Source: an uncultured Collinsella sp.
GTDB lineage: Bacteria; Actinomycetota; Coriobacteriia; Coriobacteriales; Coriobacteriaceae
Direction: 5' to 3'
Assembly (NCBI GenBank): GCA_900549185.1
Contig: URNM01000103.1
Location: 1 to 6,417 of the forward strand
DNA: 6,417 nt
Position numbers and translations under genes: made by a program. Below, piece after piece: positions 4,152-6,417 of this stretch. Numbering within the stretch: position 1 is the stretch's first letter; every line of letters begins with the position of its first letter. The notes below the pieces were generated by a model. It did no database searches. It was not told the origin of the DNA and saw nothing but the letters and a program-made list of their open reading frames with translations.

Positions 4152-6131
4152 TTACGCTCCATCCCGCGCATGCTCGGACTCAAATTCTTCAATCGCCGCC
4201 ATAAACTGCTCGCCAAAGGCGTCGGCTTTTTTCTCGCCAATGCCGTTGACTTGGATCAGCTCGTCGCGCGTCTGCGGGCGCAGGCGGCACAGGCCGCGCA
4301 GGGCCTTGTCGGAAAAGACCATATACGGCGCCATCTCCAGCTCCGCAGAGATCTCCTTGCGGAGGGCACGCAAGCGCTCGAACAACTCGGCATCATTGCC
4401 CACGCGCGGGCGTTGTTCCAGCTCGGCCTCCTCGCGCAGCAGATCCACCGCACGGCGGGCGCGGGCCGAGGCCTTGCGCTTGGACGCGCGACGCTTAACG
4501 GTAAAGGCAAACGCCTCATCCTCGACCTCGATGGCACGCGGGCCCAGCCCCACGACCGGGTACTGCCCCTGCGAGGTGGCCAGATAACCGCGGCCGCACA
4601 GCTGGCCGATGATGTCCTTGATGCGCCCGACCGATTCGCCCGACAGCTCACCGTAGCCGCGGTCCTCGTCCAGATGCATCTGGCGAATGCGCTCGGTGTT
4701 GCCGCCGTGAAGCACATCGGCGATGAGCGACTTGCCAAAGCGCATGGGACGCGTGGCCACATAACGCACGGCGGCGCGGGCCATATCGGTGACGTCCTCG
4801 ACCTCGAACTGCGTGAGACAGTTGCTGCAGTTGCCGCAGCCCTCGGCGTCGTCTGCGGTGCCGCCCGCAGCAGCCGCTGCCGCATGCTCGGCCGCGGCTT
4901 CGTCGCCAAAGTAGCGCAGCATGTATTCGCGCAGGCAGCCGGTGGTATTGCAGTAGCCCTCCATCTGGCTGAGCAGGCGATAACGGTTCTGGAGCGCCCA
5001 CGCGCGCTGCTCGTCGTCAAGCGCCTCGTCGGCCGCATCGCCGCGGTCGATCAAAAAGCGGCGCATGCGAAAATCGTTACCGTTCCACAGCAAGTGACAG
5101 CTGGCCGGATCGCCATCGCGGCCGGCGCGGCCCGCTTCCTGGTAGTATGCCTCGATGCTCTCGGGCACGTTGTTGTGAATCACGTAACGCACGTTGGGCT
5201 TGTCGATGCCCATGCCAAAGGCGTTGGTGGCAACCATCACCTGAATGTCGTCGTCGATAAAGGCGCGCTGGCTCTGGCGGCGGGCGTCGTTGCCCATGCC
5301 GGCATGGTAGCGGCCCACGCGAATGCCGCTGGGGCCCAGTGCCTCGGCAAGCTCCGCGGCCAGCGCGTCGACCGTCTTGCGGGTCGAGCAATACACGATG
5401 CCGCTCTCACTCGAATGCGCGATCACATAGTCGCGCACCCACGCGGTCTTGGTCTTGTCGCCCATCTCTTCGCAACCGAAGTAGAGGTTCTTGCGATCGA
5501 AGCCCGTCACCGCGGTCGCCGGGTTTTGCAGGCCGAGCATTTGCTGGATATCGGCGCGTACACGCTCGGTCGCCGTGGCGGTAAAGGCCGCCACGATGGG
5601 GCGCCGCGGCAGCGAATCGATAAACTCACGAATCTGCAGGTAAGCGGGACGGAAATCCTGGCCCCACTGGCTCACGCAGTGAGCCTCGTCAATGGCCACG
5701 AGCGGCACGCCGATGCCGCCTTCGGCCGCGGCTTCCTGCGCAAAGGCTAAAAAGCGCGGCTCGAGCAGACGCTCGGGTGCCACGTACATAAGCTGATAGC
5801 GGCCCTCGCGCGCCCGCTTGAGCACGGTGTTTTGCTGGGCCGGGGTAAGGCTGGAGTTGAGATAGCTGGGTCGTGCACCCGCCGCGAGCAGCGCACGCGT
5901 CTGATCCTCCATAAGCGACAGCAACGGGCTCACCACAAAGGTGATACCGGGAAGCATAAGCGCAGGCACCTGGTAGCAAATGGACTTGCCGGCGCCCGTG
6001 GGCATAACGCCGAGTGAATCGCGGCCGGCAAGGATCGCATCCACCATGCGATCCTGTCCCGGGCGAAACGAGGTGTAGCCAAAATAGGCGCCGAGCGTGT
6101 CGAGCGCCATCTGCTGCATGCTATCGGTCAT
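4152..6131 (-). CDS. recQ: ATP-dependent 3'-5' DNA helicase RecQ
   Basis: The 659-residue protein has the full RecQ architecture. Helicase motifs appear in order: motif 0 FGYTSFRPGQ (17-26), Walker A PTGAGKS (44-50), Ia VVSPLLSLMEDQ (66-77), DEAH (148-151), the aromatic-rich loop CVSQWGQDFRPAY (152-164), III AAFTATAT (181-188), V with NAFGMGIDKPNVRYVIH (303-319), and VI QEAGRAGRDG (331-340). The zinc cysteines are Cys399, Cys432, Cys435 and Cys438. An RQC winged helix (about 443-545) and a C-terminal HRDC domain (about 578-653) follow. RecQ unwinds forks and recombination intermediates. An alanine-rich insertion of about 16 residues lies between the first and second zinc cysteines relative to E. 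coli. The start uses AGGAAA (6134-6139), a short distance from the ATG; the next in-frame ATG codons lack a well-placed site. gntR follows 2 bp after the stop. Confidence 0.97.
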   Translation of the reverse strand: MTDSMQQMALDTLGAYFGYTSFRPGQDRMVDAILAGRDSLGVMPTGAGKSICYQVPALMLPGITFVVSPLLSLMEDQTRALLAAGARPSYLNSSLTPAQQNTVLKRAREGRYQLMYVAPERLLEPRFLAFAQEAAAEGGIGVPLVAIDEAHCVSQWGQDFRPAYLQIREFIDSLPRRPIVAAFTATATERVRADIQQMLGLQNPATAVTGFDRKNLYFGCEEMGDKTKTAWVRDYVIAHSSESGIVYCSTRKTVDALAAELAEALGPSGIRVGRYHAGMGNDARRQSQRAFIDDDIQVMVATNAFGMGIDKPNVRYVIHNNVPESIEAYYQEAGRAGRDGDPASCHLLWNGNDFRMRRFLIDRGDAADEALDDEQRAWALQNRYRLLSQMEGYCNTTGCLREYMLRYFGDEAAAEHAAAAAAGGTADDAEGCGNCSNCLTQFEVEDVTDMARAAVRYVATRPMRFGKSLIADVLHGGNTERIRQMHLDEDRGYGELSGESVGRIKDIIGQLCGRGYLATSQGQYPVVGLGPRAIEVEDEAFAFTVKRRASKRKASARARRAVDLLREEAELEQRPRVGNDAELFERLRALRKEISAELEMAPYMVFSDKALRGLCRLRPQTRDELIQVNGIGEKKADAFGEQFMAAIEEFESEHARDGA

Positions 6132-6162
6132 GGTTTCCTAACGTCCAAATCATCTGCCGCCG

Positions 6163-6168
6163 ATTATA
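6163..6168 (-). promoter_or_regulatory. -10 box of the recQ-gntR promoter
   Basis: TATAAT on the minus strand is a perfect -10 sequence, placing the transcription start near 6156 and leaving a leader of about 25 nt. No good -35 is present at 16-18 bp and there is no extended -10 TG. The -35 position falls within the inverted arms at 6173-6209. I see no LexA-type box nearby. Confidence 0.6.
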
Positions 6169-6172
6169 CGCC

Positions 6173-6209
6173 GCCACGCGGACCGGTGCTGCGTGGCTGT
6201 CGGCCACGC
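6173..6209. repeat. Three alternating GCCACGC / GCGTGGC arms upstream of recQ
   Basis: GCCACGC occurs at 6173-6179 and again at 6203-6209, with its reverse complement GCGTGGC at 6191-6197 between them. The central arm can pair with either flank, giving 7-bp stems with loops of 11 or 5 nt. Neither is followed by a T-run, so terminator function is doubtful. The arrangement overlaps the -35 region of recQ. Confidence 0.5.
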
Positions 6210-6222
6210 TCATTCTGCGGGT

Positions 6223-6276
6223 AGTCGTTGGGGACGTTCTTGAATGACTAGCCATTTAAGAACGTCCCCAATGACT
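6223..6276. repeat. REPIN-like 24-bp inverted repeat
   Basis: The arm at 6223-6246 pairs with that at 6253-6276 around the 6-nt loop ACTAGC. Of 24 positions 22 are Watson-Crick, and the other two are G-T on the plus strand but C-A mismatches on the minus strand. The core is GGGGACGTTCTT against AAGAACGTCCCC. It looks like a palindromic repetitive extragenic element, and I recall similar sequences in Collinsella intergenic regions. No transposase gene is in the window. Confidence 0.7.
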
Positions 6277-6283
6277 AAAGAGT

Positions 6284-6326
6284 GTCCCCAGGTGCCGGCA
6301 CAAAAGGAACGTCCCCAAGTGCCGGC
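6284..6326. repeat. Tandem GTCCCCA(G/A)GTGCCGGC units next to the inverted repeat
   Basis: GTCCCCAGGTGCCGGC (6284-6299) and GTCCCCAAGTGCCGGC (6311-6326) are 16-bp copies with one difference and a 27-bp period. GTGCCGGCAC at 6292-6301 is a perfect palindrome, and GCCGGCAC (6294-6301) can also pair with GTGCCGGC (6319-6326). The GTCCCCA core also occurs in the right arm of the neighbouring inverted repeat at 6264-6270, so the two blocks probably belong to one repeat family. Confidence 0.65.
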
Positions 6327-6352
6327 CCGGCAACGCCGATGTTTTGGCAATG

Positions 6353-6417
6353 TCAGCGAAAGCCCGCCAGAGCGAGCAAGGTGCCTTGAAACGAGGCGGC
6401 ATTGACCTTCTGGTCAT
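6353..6417 (-). CDS. Possible C-terminal end of an unidentified leftward gene (partial)
   Basis: On the minus strand, codons entering from the right edge read DQKVNAASFQ then GTLLALAGFR and stop with TGA at 6353-6355. Third positions are mostly G or C, as in the neighbouring genes, and the stop falls just before the repeat array, a common place for extragenic repeats. Only about 20 residues are visible, no family can be recognised, and another minus-strand frame stays open to 6256. The stretch may instead be part of the repeat element. Confidence 0.25.
   Translation of the reverse strand, partial: DQKVNAASFQGTLLALAGFR

Noticed and set aside
4170..5750. 526-codon plus-strand frame within recQ
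   Set aside because: Antisense to recQ, with Ala/His/Arg-rich composition, no recognisable domain and no ribosome site. The RecQ motifs on the other strand are decisive.
6191..6209. Rho-independent terminator upstream of recQ
   Set aside because: The GC-rich 7-bp stem has no T-run on either strand.
6223..6326. CRISPR array
   Set aside because: The repeats are few, of unequal form, separated by short unlike stretches and strongly palindromic, with no cas genes, which fits extragenic palindromic elements better.
6256..6417. Minus-strand frame of 53 codons running into the repeat array
   Set aside because: Much of it is translation of the repeats (HLGTFLLCRHLGTLF), and such tails arise wherever repeats follow a gene. 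The alternative frame ending at 6353 is more gene-like.
6350..6417. Plus-strand frame starting MSAKARQSEQ at the right edge
   Set aside because: No ribosome site precedes the ATG, only 22 codons are visible, and overlapping minus-strand frames are equally open.

Overview
This is a GC-rich bacterial window, most likely chromosomal DNA from a Coriobacteriia actinobacterium such as Collinsella. That placement is an inference. It rests on strong GC preference at third codon positions, an anaerobe-type gene set (L-2-hydroxyacid dehydrogenase, SIS-domain deglycase-like enzyme, HutC-type GntR regulator, RecQ), and a GGGGACGTTC / CCCCAAGTGCCGGC repeat family that I associate with Collinsella from memory. 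The first 42 bases are not biological: they are an Illumina Nextera index plus transposase adapter left on the contig end.

Layout. 1-42 is adapter. 50-976 (-) is metA, with the complete catalytic set and a glutamate at position 111 that predicts acetyl-CoA rather than succinyl-CoA as acyl donor. 977-1187 is a divergent intergenic region. 1188-2165 (+) is an NAD-dependent L-lactate / L-2-hydroxyisocaproate dehydrogenase-family enzyme. 2166-2280 is a convergent gap with a strong intrinsic terminator for the gene on the minus strand. 2281-3249 (-) is a double-SIS-domain sugar-phosphate enzyme resembling FrlB. 3250-3393 is its promoter region, with two near-identical 17-bp sites 62 bp apart that look like operators. 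3394-4149 (-) is a GntR/HutC regulator. 4152-6131 (-) is recQ, separated from gntR by 2 bp. 6132-6417 holds the recQ promoter, a pair of competing hairpin arms, a REPIN-like repeat array, and perhaps the 3' end of another leftward gene.

How the parts fit. recQ and gntR look co-transcribed and translationally coupled. The GntR protein most plausibly controls the SIS gene immediately downstream, because the paired sites bracket that gene's sigma-70 promoter and one covers the predicted start of transcription. The SIS enzyme would act on a phosphorylated sugar or Amadori compound, but no kinase or transporter lies in the window. metA and the dehydrogenase share only a divergent intergenic region and have no obvious pathway link. 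I see no phage, CRISPR, toxin-antitoxin or defence system, and no clearly new multigene system. The most informative non-coding structures are the paired operator-like sites and the repeat array at the right edge.
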